A stretch of 38,246 nt of DNA. Source: an uncultured bacterium (GTDB lineage Bacteria; Actinomycetota; Coriobacteriia; Coriobacteriales; Coriobacteriaceae). Under the pieces are notes generated by a model. The model saw only the letters and a list, made by a program, of their open reading frames with translations. It was not told where the DNA came from and did not search any database. A program made the position numbers and the translations under genes. The stretch spans positions 1 through 38,246 of the forward strand of contig CAJMPY010000025.1 in the NCBI GenBank assembly GCA_905215385.1, given 5' to 3'. Below are positions 31,384 to 38,246 of the stretch, in pieces (the stretch's first letter is position 1; each line of letters begins with the position of its first letter).

Positions 31384-32397
31384 CTAGGCTTCGAGCAGGC
31401 CGAGCTGCGGTACGATTTCGTCGCCGGCAGCAGTGCGGCCAAGCGAACGCGGGGCTAAGTCGTCGAGGACGGCGGCGAGATCCCACGGCAGCTCGTCGCG
31501 GCACTCAATGCGCTCTCCCGTCACGGGATGATCGAACGCCACGCGCCAGGAATGGAGGAATTGCCTGGTCAGACCCTGATCGGCACGCGCATCGCACTTA
31601 CCGTAGAGCGGATCGCCCACGCAGGCGTGGTTGATATGGCGCATGTGCACGCGAATCTGATGCGTGCGACCGGTAAACAGGTGACACTCAACGAGTGTGT
31701 AGCCGTCATCAAAGCGCGTGGAATCAAAGCGCTCAAGGACCTTAAAGGTCGTGATGGCCTGGCGCGCAAAAGGATCATCGGAAACCGCCATCTTGACACG
31801 GTCACGTGTAGAACGGGCAATGCCGGTGTTAACGGTGCCCTCATCCATGGCGATATGACCGTGAACGAGCGTAATGTAGCGGCGGTCGAGCGTGCGCGTA
31901 CGGATAAGATTTTGGAGCGCGCGCTGGGTGTCGTCGTCCTTTGCCGCAAGCATAAGACCCGAGGTATCGCGATCCAAACGATGTACGATACCGGGGCGGT
32001 CCTCGCCCTGCACGGTGCCCAGATGGTCGATACCGCAGTGATAGACCAGCGCATTCGCGAGCGTACCGCTCTCATGACCATGCGCAGGATGGCACACCAG
32101 GCCGCGCTGCTTGGAGAGCACGATGAGGTAGTCGTCCTCATAGCGAATGTCGAGCGGGATGGCCTCGGGAATCACGTCGGTGGGATCGTGCGGCTCGGGC
32201 AAATCAACCGAAATACGGTCACCGGCTCGCACGGCGTACTTTTTGGACAGGCAGGTCTCGCCATTGACTACTACGGCCCCGCCCTCAATCAGATGCGCAC
32301 AGGCAGAGCGCGTGGGGCAGCCGTCGTTGGCGCCCAGATAGGCGTCGAGACGCTGGCCAGCGGCATCGTCGGCAACAAGGATATGGATGTCGGCCAT
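31384..32397 (-). CDS. RluA/RluD family 23S rRNA pseudouridine synthase
   Basis: 337-aa cytosolic enzyme converting uridines in rRNA to pseudouridine. An N-terminal S4-like RNA-binding region (GQRLDAYLGANDG to VVVNGE, about residues 14-50) precedes the catalytic domain with GIVHRLDRDTSGLML, whose Asp is the nucleophile, and the family blocks RRYITLVHG and GRTHQIRVHM. The ATG at 32397 shares one base with the lspA stop (TAATG). The lspA-rluD pairing is widespread among bacteria. The exact target uridines (RluD-type 1911/1915/1917 or other) are not certain. Confidence 0.92.
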   Translation of the reverse strand: MADIHILVADDAAGQRLDAYLGANDGCPTRSACAHLIEGGAVVVNGETCLSKKYAVRAGDRISVDLPEPHDPTDVIPEAIPLDIRYEDDYLIVLSKQRGLVCHPAHGHESGTLANALVYHCGIDHLGTVQGEDRPGIVHRLDRDTSGLMLAAKDDDTQRALQNLIRTRTLDRRYITLVHGHIAMDEGTVNTGIARSTRDRVKMAVSDDPFARQAITTFKVLERFDSTRFDDGYTLVECHLFTGRTHQIRVHMRHINHACVGDPLYGKCDARADQGLTRQFLHSWRVAFDHPVTGERIECRDELPWDLAAVLDDLAPRSLGRTAAGDEIVPQLGLLEA

Positions 32398-32996
32398 TAA
32401 CGCTCATTCCTTTCGCGAATCTTGCGGGCACGCTCCCCACGTTGTTTAGCCTTGCGCTTGGCGCGGGCCTCGTCACGGGCGTTAAGCTCGGCGGTCGCAT
32501 CGACCTCACGGGCCGCGGGGCTCAAGAACATGTAACCGAAGAGGGCGAGCACGACGCCCACGGTAATGCCAATATCGGCCACATTGAAGACGGGGAAGTC
32601 GATGAAGGTGGTGGCAATAAAATCGGTCACGAAACCAAAGCCCAAACGATCGATCGCGTTACCGATAGCACCGCCCGCAACCATCGCCATGCCCACAACC
32701 TCAAGATGGGCGAGCTGAGGTGCACGAACGAGGTACACGGCAATAGCGATAATGACCGCCAACGCCAGCACGGCAAACGCAATGCCATGCCCCTCGCCCA
32801 TGCTAAAGGCAGCACCGATATTGCGGACAAACATAAAGTCGATAACACCGGGGATGACGGTCACATGCAAGGCGTCGCCCACGGCACGAACCGCAAGCTT
32901 GGTCAGCTGGTCAACAAGCAGCACAACGAGCGCCACCCCACCAGCAACACTCAACCGCCAACGCAAAGGCGGCGTCATATCCGCACCACGACCCAA
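32397..32996 (-). CDS. lspA: Lipoprotein signal peptidase (signal peptidase II)
   Basis: 199-aa membrane aspartic protease that removes signal peptides from prolipoproteins. Four membrane segments are visible, with the conserved VRNIGAAFS and both catalytic Asp in GNAIDRLGFGFVTDF and FPVFNVADIGI. A basic tail rich in Arg/Lys/Glu (about 35 residues) follows the last helix. The start is probably TTG at 32996, since AGGGG lies 6 bases upstream; the ATG at 32978 lacks a clear ribosome site. Confidence 0.93.
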   Translation of the reverse strand: MGRGADMTPPLRWRLSVAGGVALVVLLVDQLTKLAVRAVGDALHVTVIPGVIDFMFVRNIGAAFSMGEGHGIAFAVLALAVIIAIAVYLVRAPQLAHLEVVGMAMVAGGAIGNAIDRLGFGFVTDFIATTFIDFPVFNVADIGITVGVVLALFGYMFLSPAAREVDATAELNARDEARAKRKAKQRGERARKIRERNER

Positions 32997-33157
32997 AGAA
33001 ATCCCCTACCCTCAAAACAATCGAATTCCGTTTAACGCAGTAGATAATCATACATTGACGCAAGCAAGAAGCGACAAATCTCCCAAGAACGGAAACACCG
33101 CAGGTAGAGCATAAATGAGCGAGCGGGTCGCATTTGAGACAAGGTGACGTGAAATGA

Positions 33158-33186
33158 AAGGGCGCTGACCTTTCGGTCGCGCCCTT
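33158..33186 (-). terminator. Terminator of ileS
   Basis: GGGCGC (33160-33165) pairs with GCGCCC (33179-33184), with an inner ACC/GGT pair and a TTTC loop. On the minus strand TTTCATTTC follows. A second perfect 10-bp hairpin without a T tract lies directly after the ileS stop (33236-33245 with 33250-33259). The remaining gap to lspA (33000-33150) holds only an AT-richer promoter-like stretch. Confidence 0.75.
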
Positions 33187-33261
33187 GAAATTGAACGTCA
33201 GATTGTCCAAATGCGGCCCGCGCAGCGTCGGCAGGTCCGCCGTTCGGTAGAACGGCGGAAC

Positions 33262-36063
33262 CTAAAGGGCTTCCGCACACCTCTTGCAAATGTGAGCGTG
33301 GCCGTTGTACTCGCCGACGGTGGTGCGGTAGTTCCAGCAACGGTCGCAGCACTCGCCCTCGGCAGCATCGATGGCAACAGAAAGCTCCTCGCCCTGGGTA
33401 AGCTCAACATCGGAGACGATGTAAAACTCGGCCAGGTCGACGGCCTTGTCGCCGGTCAGCAGCGCATACATTTCGGCGGGAACGACCGCCTTGACGCGGA
33501 CCTGCTGGCTCTTGGTGAAGGTGCCAGCGGAGCGGGCATCCTCAAGGGCCTTGGTCACGACGCTACGGAGCTCGAGCGAAGCCTCGAGCACGCCCTCAAA
33601 CTCGTTGGCCTCGTCGACCGTGATGGGCGACTTGTACCAATCGAGCAGCGCGGCGTACTTCTGGTGGTCTACGCAGCCGGCGGGCGCATAGGCCATGGCC
33701 TCGTCGACGGTGTAAGACAGGATCGGCTGCAGGTCGCGCATGAGCATCGAGAAGAGCTCGGCGAGCACGGTCTGGGCGCTGCGACGCTCGAGCGAGCCGG
33801 GCTTCTCACAGTACAGACGGTCCTTCAGGGCGTCGAGGTACACGTTGGAAAGCTCGGTAACCACGAAGTCGTAAAGCGCACGGTAAGCGCGCGGGAACTC
33901 GTAGCAAGAGTAAGCATCGTCGACCTCGGCCTGGACCTGGGTCAGACGGGCAACCATGAGCTTGTCGAGCGGCAGCAGGTCGGCAAAAGCGACGCCGTCG
34001 GTCTCGGGCTCAAACTGGCCCTCGAGCTCGGAGAGCAGGAAGCGCAGCGTGTTGCGGAAACGACGGTAGGCATCGGACGTACGAGCGAGAATCTCGTGGT
34101 CGATGGAGACGTCGGAGCTGGTGTCGACCGAGGCGACCCACAGGCGGATGATGTCGGCGCCCATCTCGTCGCAGACCTTATTGGGGTCGATGACGTTGCC
34201 AAGCGACTTGGACATCTTACGGCCCTGGCCGTCGAGGGTGAAGCCCTGCGAGACGACCGCCTTGTACGGAGCGTGGCCGTTGGCGCCCACCGAGGTAAGC
34301 AGCGAGCTCTGGAACCAACCGCGGTGCTGGTCAGAGCCCTCGAGGTAGACGTCCGCCGGGTACTCCAGCTCGGGACGGTACTCGCAGACGGCCTTCCAAG
34401 ACACGCCGGAGTCCCACCACACGTCAAGGATGTCCTTATCAGCCTTGAGGTGATGGCCGCCGCACTTGGGGCAGACGCAGGCCTCGCCCAGATAGCTCTC
34501 AGGAGCATCGGTAAACCAGGCGTCGGAGCCCTTCTCGTGGAAGAGCTTGATAACGGCGTCGAGCGTGGCGTCGTTCATGACCTTCTCGCCGCAGTCGGCG
34601 CAGGTGTAGCTGGGGATAGGCACACCCCAGTTGCGCTGACGGCTGATGCACCAGTCGGGACGCTGCTCGACCATGGCGCCAATGCGGTTGGCGGCGTGGG
34701 CCGGATACCACTTGACGTTCTCGCGGACCTCTTTGCCAGCCTGCTCGCGCAAGCCAGTCTTGTCCATCGAGACGAACCACTGGTCGGTAGCACGGAAGAG
34801 CACCGGGTGCTTGCAGCGCCAGCAGTGCGGATAGCTGTGCGTGATCTTCTTCTCGAGGACCAGGGTGCCGCGCTCGCGCAGGAACTCGATAATGTGAGGG
34901 TTGGCCTCATCGGTATCCATACCGCTGAAGGGGCCACCGGTGCCGAACTCCTCGCCGGTGTAAAACTTGCCGTCGTCATCGACCGGCATGCAGATGTCGG
35001 TGATGCCCTCCTTGAGGCAGGCAAAGTAGTCGTCGACGCCATGGCCGGGCGAGTTGTGGACGATACCGGTACCGTCATCGACACCGACGTAATCGGCCAG
35101 CAGCGTCACGCCCTCAACGCCGTCAAAGATCGGCTGCTTGTAGTGGATGTGGTGGAAGGTCTCGGCGGGAACCACATAGGGCTTGCCGTCGACCATAACC
35201 GGTGTGTACTCCCAGCCAAACTCCTCGCAGCACTTGGGAGCCAGGTCCTCGAGCATGACCTCGGCACGGCCCTCGTGCTCAACGGCGACATAGGCGGCGC
35301 CGGGCTTAAGGGAAACGGCCTGGTCGGAGGGGATGGTCCACGGCGTGGTCGTCCAGATGATGAAGTCGACCGGGCCGTCGAAGTCCTCGAGGCCGGCGGG
35401 CTTGGTGGTCATCTCAAAGCGCACGAAAATGGACGGGCTCGTCTCGTCGGAGTACTCAATCTCGGCCTCGGCGAGTGCGGTGTGGCAATGCTTGCACCAG
35501 TGAACCGGCTTGTGGCCGCGATAGATCATGCCCTTATCGAACATGGCCTTAAAGACCTCGATGTCGGCGGCATCATGCTGGTGATAGAGCGTCAGATAGG
35601 GGTTGTCCCAGTCGCCGAGCACGCCCAGACGGCGGAAACCAGCCTTCTGGAGCTCGATGTTCTCGACAGCGAACTTGTTGCAAAGCTCACGGATCTTGGC
35701 CGTGGAGGTCTGGTTGAACTTCTCGGTGCCGAGCTTCTCCTCGACCTTGTGCTCAATCGGCTGACCGTGGCAGTCCCAACCGGGGACATAGGGAACCTCA
35801 TAGCCCTGCATCATCCAGTAACGGTTGATCATGTCCTTGGAGATCTTGTTCATGGCGTGGCCGATGTGGATCGGACCGTTGGCGTACGGAGGGCCGTCGT
35901 GCAGCACGAACTTCTTGTGACCCTCGTTCTTCTTCAGAACCTGCTCGTAGACCTTGTTGTCCTGCCAGTCCTTGAGTCGCTTGGGCTCGGACTTGGAAAG
36001 ACCGGCACGCATGGGAAAACCGGTTTTGGGCAGATTCATCGTCTGCTTGTACTCGTTTGCCAC
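33262..36063 (-). CDS. ileS: Isoleucyl-tRNA synthetase
   Basis: 933-aa class I synthetase charging tRNA-Ile. It has HDGPPYANGPIHIGHAMNK (HIGH motif), the WDCHGQPIE segment, an editing domain with WTTTPWTIPSDQA, and GRKMSKSLGN (KMSKS). The C-terminal zinc-binding tail has CCDRCWNYR and CKRC, the bacterial IleS1 architecture. The start is GTG at 36063 (MANEYKQTMNLPKTGF) with AAAGGGG just upstream; the open frame continues to 36159 only through the T-box leader. Expression is predicted to be controlled by uncharged tRNA-Ile through the T-box at 36107-36410. Confidence 0.96.
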   Translation of the reverse strand: MANEYKQTMNLPKTGFPMRAGLSKSEPKRLKDWQDNKVYEQVLKKNEGHKKFVLHDGPPYANGPIHIGHAMNKISKDMINRYWMMQGYEVPYVPGWDCHGQPIEHKVEEKLGTEKFNQTSTAKIRELCNKFAVENIELQKAGFRRLGVLGDWDNPYLTLYHQHDAADIEVFKAMFDKGMIYRGHKPVHWCKHCHTALAEAEIEYSDETSPSIFVRFEMTTKPAGLEDFDGPVDFIIWTTTPWTIPSDQAVSLKPGAAYVAVEHEGRAEVMLEDLAPKCCEEFGWEYTPVMVDGKPYVVPAETFHHIHYKQPIFDGVEGVTLLADYVGVDDGTGIVHNSPGHGVDDYFACLKEGITDICMPVDDDGKFYTGEEFGTGGPFSGMDTDEANPHIIEFLRERGTLVLEKKITHSYPHCWRCKHPVLFRATDQWFVSMDKTGLREQAGKEVRENVKWYPAHAANRIGAMVEQRPDWCISRQRNWGVPIPSYTCADCGEKVMNDATLDAVIKLFHEKGSDAWFTDAPESYLGEACVCPKCGGHHLKADKDILDVWWDSGVSWKAVCEYRPELEYPADVYLEGSDQHRGWFQSSLLTSVGANGHAPYKAVVSQGFTLDGQGRKMSKSLGNVIDPNKVCDEMGADIIRLWVASVDTSSDVSIDHEILARTSDAYRRFRNTLRFLLSELEGQFEPETDGVAFADLLPLDKLMVARLTQVQAEVDDAYSCYEFPRAYRALYDFVVTELSNVYLDALKDRLYCEKPGSLERRSAQTVLAELFSMLMRDLQPILSYTVDEAMAYAPAGCVDHQKYAALLDWYKSPITVDEANEFEGVLEASLELRSVVTKALEDARSAGTFTKSQQVRVKAVVPAEMYALLTGDKAVDLAEFYIVSDVELTQGEELSVAIDAAEGECCDRCWNYRTTVGEYNGHAHICKRCAEAL

Positions 36064-36106
36064 GGTACCCCTTTCATGTCGTGGGCGCGCACGCCCATTG
36101 GGCACC

Positions 36107-36410
36107 AAAAAAAGCGCCCGTCCCTGCAAGCTGGGACGAAGCGCCACAAAACGGGCCATGTGCCCGCAAAAGCTCTTCGCTTAACCACCCAGCTTAGATG
36201 CCCTCGCCCGCGTTACAGCGCGCTCGCATCCGTTACTCGGCTGGCCTGTATCGACGACCATCTCGGCGATGTCTACTAAGACGTGCCTGTGCGGCGCGCC
36301 CGTTGGGACCGCAGCTCCGGGGTGATTTTCATCGGTCGCATGCACGGGCTCTCAGCGCTCCCCGCTCTCTGTAGCATGCGGACGGCCGACTACTCGTCCC
36401 CATCAACGCT
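36107..36410 (-). promoter_or_regulatory. T-box riboswitch of ileS (AUC specifier)
   Basis: The 487-bp gap before ileS holds a T-box leader on the minus strand. In order: the GGGACGAGTAGT stem I base (near 36400), the AG-bulge motif AGAGAGC (36364-36370), GCTGAGAGCC (near 36350), GAAAATCACC with specifier ATC (36324-36326, isoleucine), the T-box GGGTGGTTAAGCG (around 36178-36190), and a terminator with CGTCCC/GGGACG and GCGC/GCGC stems followed by seven T residues (36107-36113). Uncharged tRNA-Ile would stabilise the antiterminator and allow ileS transcription. The T-box core deviates from the usual TGGTACCGCG, keeping TGGT, which pairs with the tRNA acceptor end. Confidence 0.9.
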
Positions 36411-36502
36411 TATGCGGAGTATGCTAGCACGTTCCGCGCCGGCGAAAAACCCTCAACACTGGTTTTATACGTTCGAAATTTCTCGCGGCAGTGAGCCTTC
36501 TC

Positions 36503-36532
36503 TTGGAGCAAAATACCTGAAAGCACTTTATC
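36503..36532 (+). promoter_or_regulatory. Candidate promoter of the glycerol dehydrogenase gene
   Basis: TTGGAG (36503-36508) and TTTATC (36527-36532) are separated by 18 bases, about 20 bases before the start codon. The upstream AT-rich block near 36465-36480 also holds a TATAAA on the opposite strand that could drive the ileS leader. Confidence 0.4.
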
Positions 36533-36550
36533 TAACGAAAGAAGGCTGCT

Positions 36551-37633
36551 ATGCGCACGATTGGAATGAGCGACTACACCGTCGGCGAGGATTGCTTTGA
36601 CGAGCTGCCCGGCGCACTGGCCGAGTACGGAGCGGCCAAGGTCGCGATTATCGGTGGTAAACGAGCGCTGGCCGCGGCGCTTCCCAGTATCGAAGCGGCA
36701 CTGGAGGACACCGACGTCGAGATTCTGGAGACACGCGTCTACGGCACCAACAGCACGCATGCCAATATCGCCAAGCTTGTTAACTCCCCCGCCTGCCGAG
36801 AGGCCGATGTGCTCATCGCATGCGGCGGCGGCAAAGCGCTCGACACCGTCAAGACGGCGGCCATCGAGCTCAAGAAGATCGTCTTTACGGTACCGACGAT
36901 CTGCTCCAACTGCTCGGCCGCGACCGCCATTGCCGTTGTCTACAACGACGACGGCTCGCTGGAGGGCTATTCGTACCCCAACCGTCCGGCGCATATCTTC
37001 ATCAACCCCAAGATCATCGCCGAGGCTCCGGCGGAGTACTTCTGGGCGGGCGTGGGCGATGCCCTGTCCAAGCAGCCCGAGGTCGAGTACGCCACGAGCG
37101 CCGGCAACCTAGAGCACACCGCAGGTCTTGGCCTGGCGCTCGCACACACCTGCTCCGAGCCGCTGTTTACCTATGGCGTGCAGGGTCTTGAGGACGTTCG
37201 CCAGGACCTGTCAACCGAAGCCGTCAAGCAGATCGCGCTCGACATCGTGGTCAACACGGGCTATGTCTCGAACCTGACCAACCAAAACGATTACTACTAC
37301 AACTCGAGCGTGGCGCATGCGTTCTACAACGCCACGTGCAGCATCCCGCGCGAGGGGTCCTACCTGCACGGCGAGGTCGTGAGCCTGGGCGTGCTCGTGC
37401 TGTTTGCCTATACGGGCGATACCGAGAACCTTGAGCGCTACGCAGCCTTTAACAAGCAGATGGGCTTGCCCGTGACGCTTGAGCAGGTCGGGCTTTCCGA
37501 GTCCGATATCCCGGCCCTGTGCGAGTTCGCACGCGCCACCAACGAGTGGAAGCAGGGAAACCCCGAGCCCTTCACCGACGAAAAGTTCGCCGCCGCCATC
37601 AAGACCGCCAACGCCTACGGCCACACGCTCTAG
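36551..37633 (+). CDS. gldA: Glycerol dehydrogenase-like iron/zinc-dependent alcohol dehydrogenase
   Basis: 360-aa cytosolic NAD-dependent dehydrogenase of the GldA branch, interconverting glycerol and dihydroxyacetone or a similar polyol. The NAD-binding segment is CGGGKALDTVK. The metal ligands are visible as Asp in GVGDALSK, His in SVAHAFYN and His in YLHGEVVSLG. AAGAAGG lies 5 bases before the ATG. It is a single-gene unit divergent from ileS, followed by two terminators. Fold relatives include AroB, but the metal site here is intact. The true substrate could be another vicinal diol. Confidence 0.88.
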   Translation: MRTIGMSDYTVGEDCFDELPGALAEYGAAKVAIIGGKRALAAALPSIEAALEDTDVEILETRVYGTNSTHANIAKLVNSPACREADVLIACGGGKALDTVKTAAIELKKIVFTVPTICSNCSAATAIAVVYNDDGSLEGYSYPNRPAHIFINPKIIAEAPAEYFWAGVGDALSKQPEVEYATSAGNLEHTAGLGLALAHTCSEPLFTYGVQGLEDVRQDLSTEAVKQIALDIVVNTGYVSNLTNQNDYYYNSSVAHAFYNATCSIPREGSYLHGEVVSLGVLVLFAYTGDTENLERYAAFNKQMGLPVTLEQVGLSESDIPALCEFARATNEWKQGNPEPFTDEKFAAAIKTANAYGHTL

Positions 37634-37642
37634 GACTGGACC

Positions 37643-37685
37643 AAAACCACCACAAAGGGGACAGGCACCTTTCTGGTGGTTTTTT
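37643..37685 (+). repeat. REP-like hairpin and terminator after gldA
   Basis: AAAACCACCA (37643-37652) pairs with TGGTGGTTTT (37674-37683), followed by more T. The interior reads AAAGGGGACAGGCACCTTT, itself partly palindromic. The outer stem is the same as at 29957-29997 but the loop motif GGGGACAGGCACC is in the reverse sense. Confidence 0.75.
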
Positions 37686-37704
37686 ATTGCTCCAGCATTC
37701 AGTT

Positions 37705-37752
37705 CGTACTCGAACCCGATTCTTTACGAGAAAGGGTTCGGGTACGTTTTTT
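37705..37752 (+). terminator. Second strong terminator downstream of gldA
   Basis: A 13-bp stem (37705-37717 with 37734-37746, one T-G pair) and a 16-base loop are followed by TTTTTTGTTTAT. It lies about 20 bases after the first terminator-like hairpin, so transcripts from gldA face two stops in a row. Confidence 0.85.
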
Positions 37753-37805
37753 GTTTATCGGAAATTCTGCGGAAGGACTACTCGGAACGGTAAACAGGAA
37801 CGAAC

Positions 37806-38040
37806 AGAGGCAGGGCATCATCGTGGTGATGGTATCCTGCCTTCTGTTTTGCGGGATCAAGGTCGCTTTATGCGAACTTGATCGCCACTTATATGGGGCA
37901 TTGATGGCAATTGCTTCGTACGTGCATACCGGGAGCCTGTACACCTCTGGCAAGGCGTAAAACACTAGACTTTGTTCCAAAGTCCGTGTGCTAAGGGGGC
38001 AGGCCTCTTAGAATTCCTGTGGAGCGTGTACGCACGTACG
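37806..38040 (+). other. Gene-free region with several hairpins; possible structured RNA
   Basis: No credible gene is seen between gldA and the gene at 38146. Hairpins follow each other: 37808-37814 with 37836-37842 (AGGCAGG/CCTGCCT, inner ATCATC/GTGAT pairing), then 37855-37861 with 37877-37883 (GATCAAG/CTTGATC). Next a long-range helix of 12 of 13 pairs (37917-37929 with 38028-38040) encloses a GACTTTG/CAAAGTC hairpin (37968-37974 with 37978-37984) and a CTAAG/CTTAG hairpin (37991-37995 with 38007-38011). This could be one multibranched RNA or a mobile-element junction. No known RNA family was recognised. Strand is assumed. Confidence 0.4.
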
Positions 38041-38145
38041 CAGGAAAACGGCAAAATTTCGCTATATCAGGGCGTTCTTTCATTGGAGAGTATGGTATAC
38101 ACGGCTTAGTTCAACAAATAAGAATTTATATATAGGAGAATATTG

Positions 38146-38246
38146 ATGAAACTGTTTTTATGTTCTCACTTTTCAAGTGTAGGAAGTCTGGTAAAGGAAG
38201 AAATTGAAAATAAAAAAGTCGCATTTATTCCAACAGCTTCGCTGCG
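38146..38246 (+). CDS. Peptidase E-like (S51 family) protein, 5' end only
   Basis: Only the first 33 codons are in the window. The protein begins MKLFLCSHFSS and continues to KKVAFIPTAS, the usual opening of the S51 / dipeptidase E (type 1 glutamine amidotransferase-like) family, in which a Ser nucleophile lies further on. AGGAG sits 7 bases before the ATG, and the preceding 60 bases are strongly AT-rich with promoter-like TATA stretches. Codon use is AT-rich (AAA, TTT, ATT, TTA), unlike every other large gene here, which suggests acquisition from a low-GC donor. The rest of the gene is outside the window. Confidence 0.7.
   Translation, partial: MKLFLCSHFSSVGSLVKEEIENKKVAFIPTASL

Noticed and set aside
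33211..36279. Open frame of 1022 codons on the plus strand across ileS
   Set aside because: It is the mirror of the ileS coding sequence in a GC-rich genome. The protein is repetitive in Leu/Gly/Val/Asp, has no recognisable domain, and the minus-strand IleRS motifs are unambiguous.
36301..36316. TTGGGACCGCAG on the plus strand, resembling a T-box core facing gldA
   Set aside because: It lies within stem I of the minus-strand ileS T-box, and no other T-box landmarks are present on the plus strand.
36518..36532. TGAAAGCACTTTATC upstream of gldA as another regulator site
   Set aside because: Only the left half matches TGAAA-N5-TTTCA; the right half has three mismatches, so membership in the fructose regulon is not supported.
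37699..37980. 93-codon minus-strand frame in the gap after gldA
   Set aside because: It runs through two strong hairpins including a terminator, has no ribosome site and shows no recognised domain.

Overview
The window is a gene-dense, GC-rich stretch of bacterial chromosome, written almost entirely on the minus strand. Gene content and order suggest a gut Coriobacteriia actinobacterium, most likely Collinsella or a close relative. That placement is an inference from a fructose PTS locus, an efp-nusB-xseB-tlyA-nadK-recN run, an alaS-ruvX-mltG-yqeG-aroK run and a T-box in front of ileS; no database comparison was possible.

Layout from left to right. (1) Positions 1-1.7 kb: two tandem, identical tRNA-Glu(CTC) genes read leftward from one strong promoter, then the CCA-adding enzyme gene. 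(2) 1.8-9.7 kb: a sugar phosphotransferase island with two 1-phosphofructokinase paralogues, Enzyme I, HPr, a fructose EIIBCA permease and a divergent RpiR-family regulator. PEP phosphate would pass EI to HPr to FruA, fructose would enter as fructose-1-phosphate, and the FruK enzymes would make fructose-1,6-bisphosphate. A shared TGAAA-N5-TTTCA-like site lies in three promoter regions of this island. (3) 9.9-15.1 kb: one tightly packed operon efp, asp23-like, nusB, xseB, tlyA, nadK, recN with a consensus -10 in front and a terminator behind. (4) 15.2-23.1 kb: an Xaa-Pro peptidase, then alaS-ruvX-mltG-yqeG-aroK-(aroB-like) as an overlapping operon. The AroB-like protein has lost its NAD- and metal-binding motifs. 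(5) 23.3-26.7 kb: an orphan two-TM small membrane protein on the plus strand, then an overlapping DUF948 / degenerate RsbW-like / SigB-type sigma / AI-2E-family transporter operon that looks like a stress-response unit. (6) 26.8-36.4 kb: rarA, a dGTPase-like HD protein, a small prepilin peptidase, a family-2 glycosyltransferase, rluD-like, lspA, and ileS under a T-box riboswitch with an AUC specifier. (7) 36.5 kb to the end: a plus-strand glycerol dehydrogenase with stacked terminators, about 500 bp without a gene that is rich in possible RNA structure, and the AT-rich 5' end of a peptidase E-like gene.

Most of the window is core genome. What ordinary annotation does not explain: three intergenic palindromes with 27-30 bp arms (6171-6376, 6433-6523, 9763-9924); the probable PTS regulon operator; two degenerate pseudoenzyme-like proteins inside otherwise intact operons; a pair of REP-like hairpins in opposite orientation; and a possible multibranched RNA at 37.8-38.04 kb beside an apparently transferred gene.
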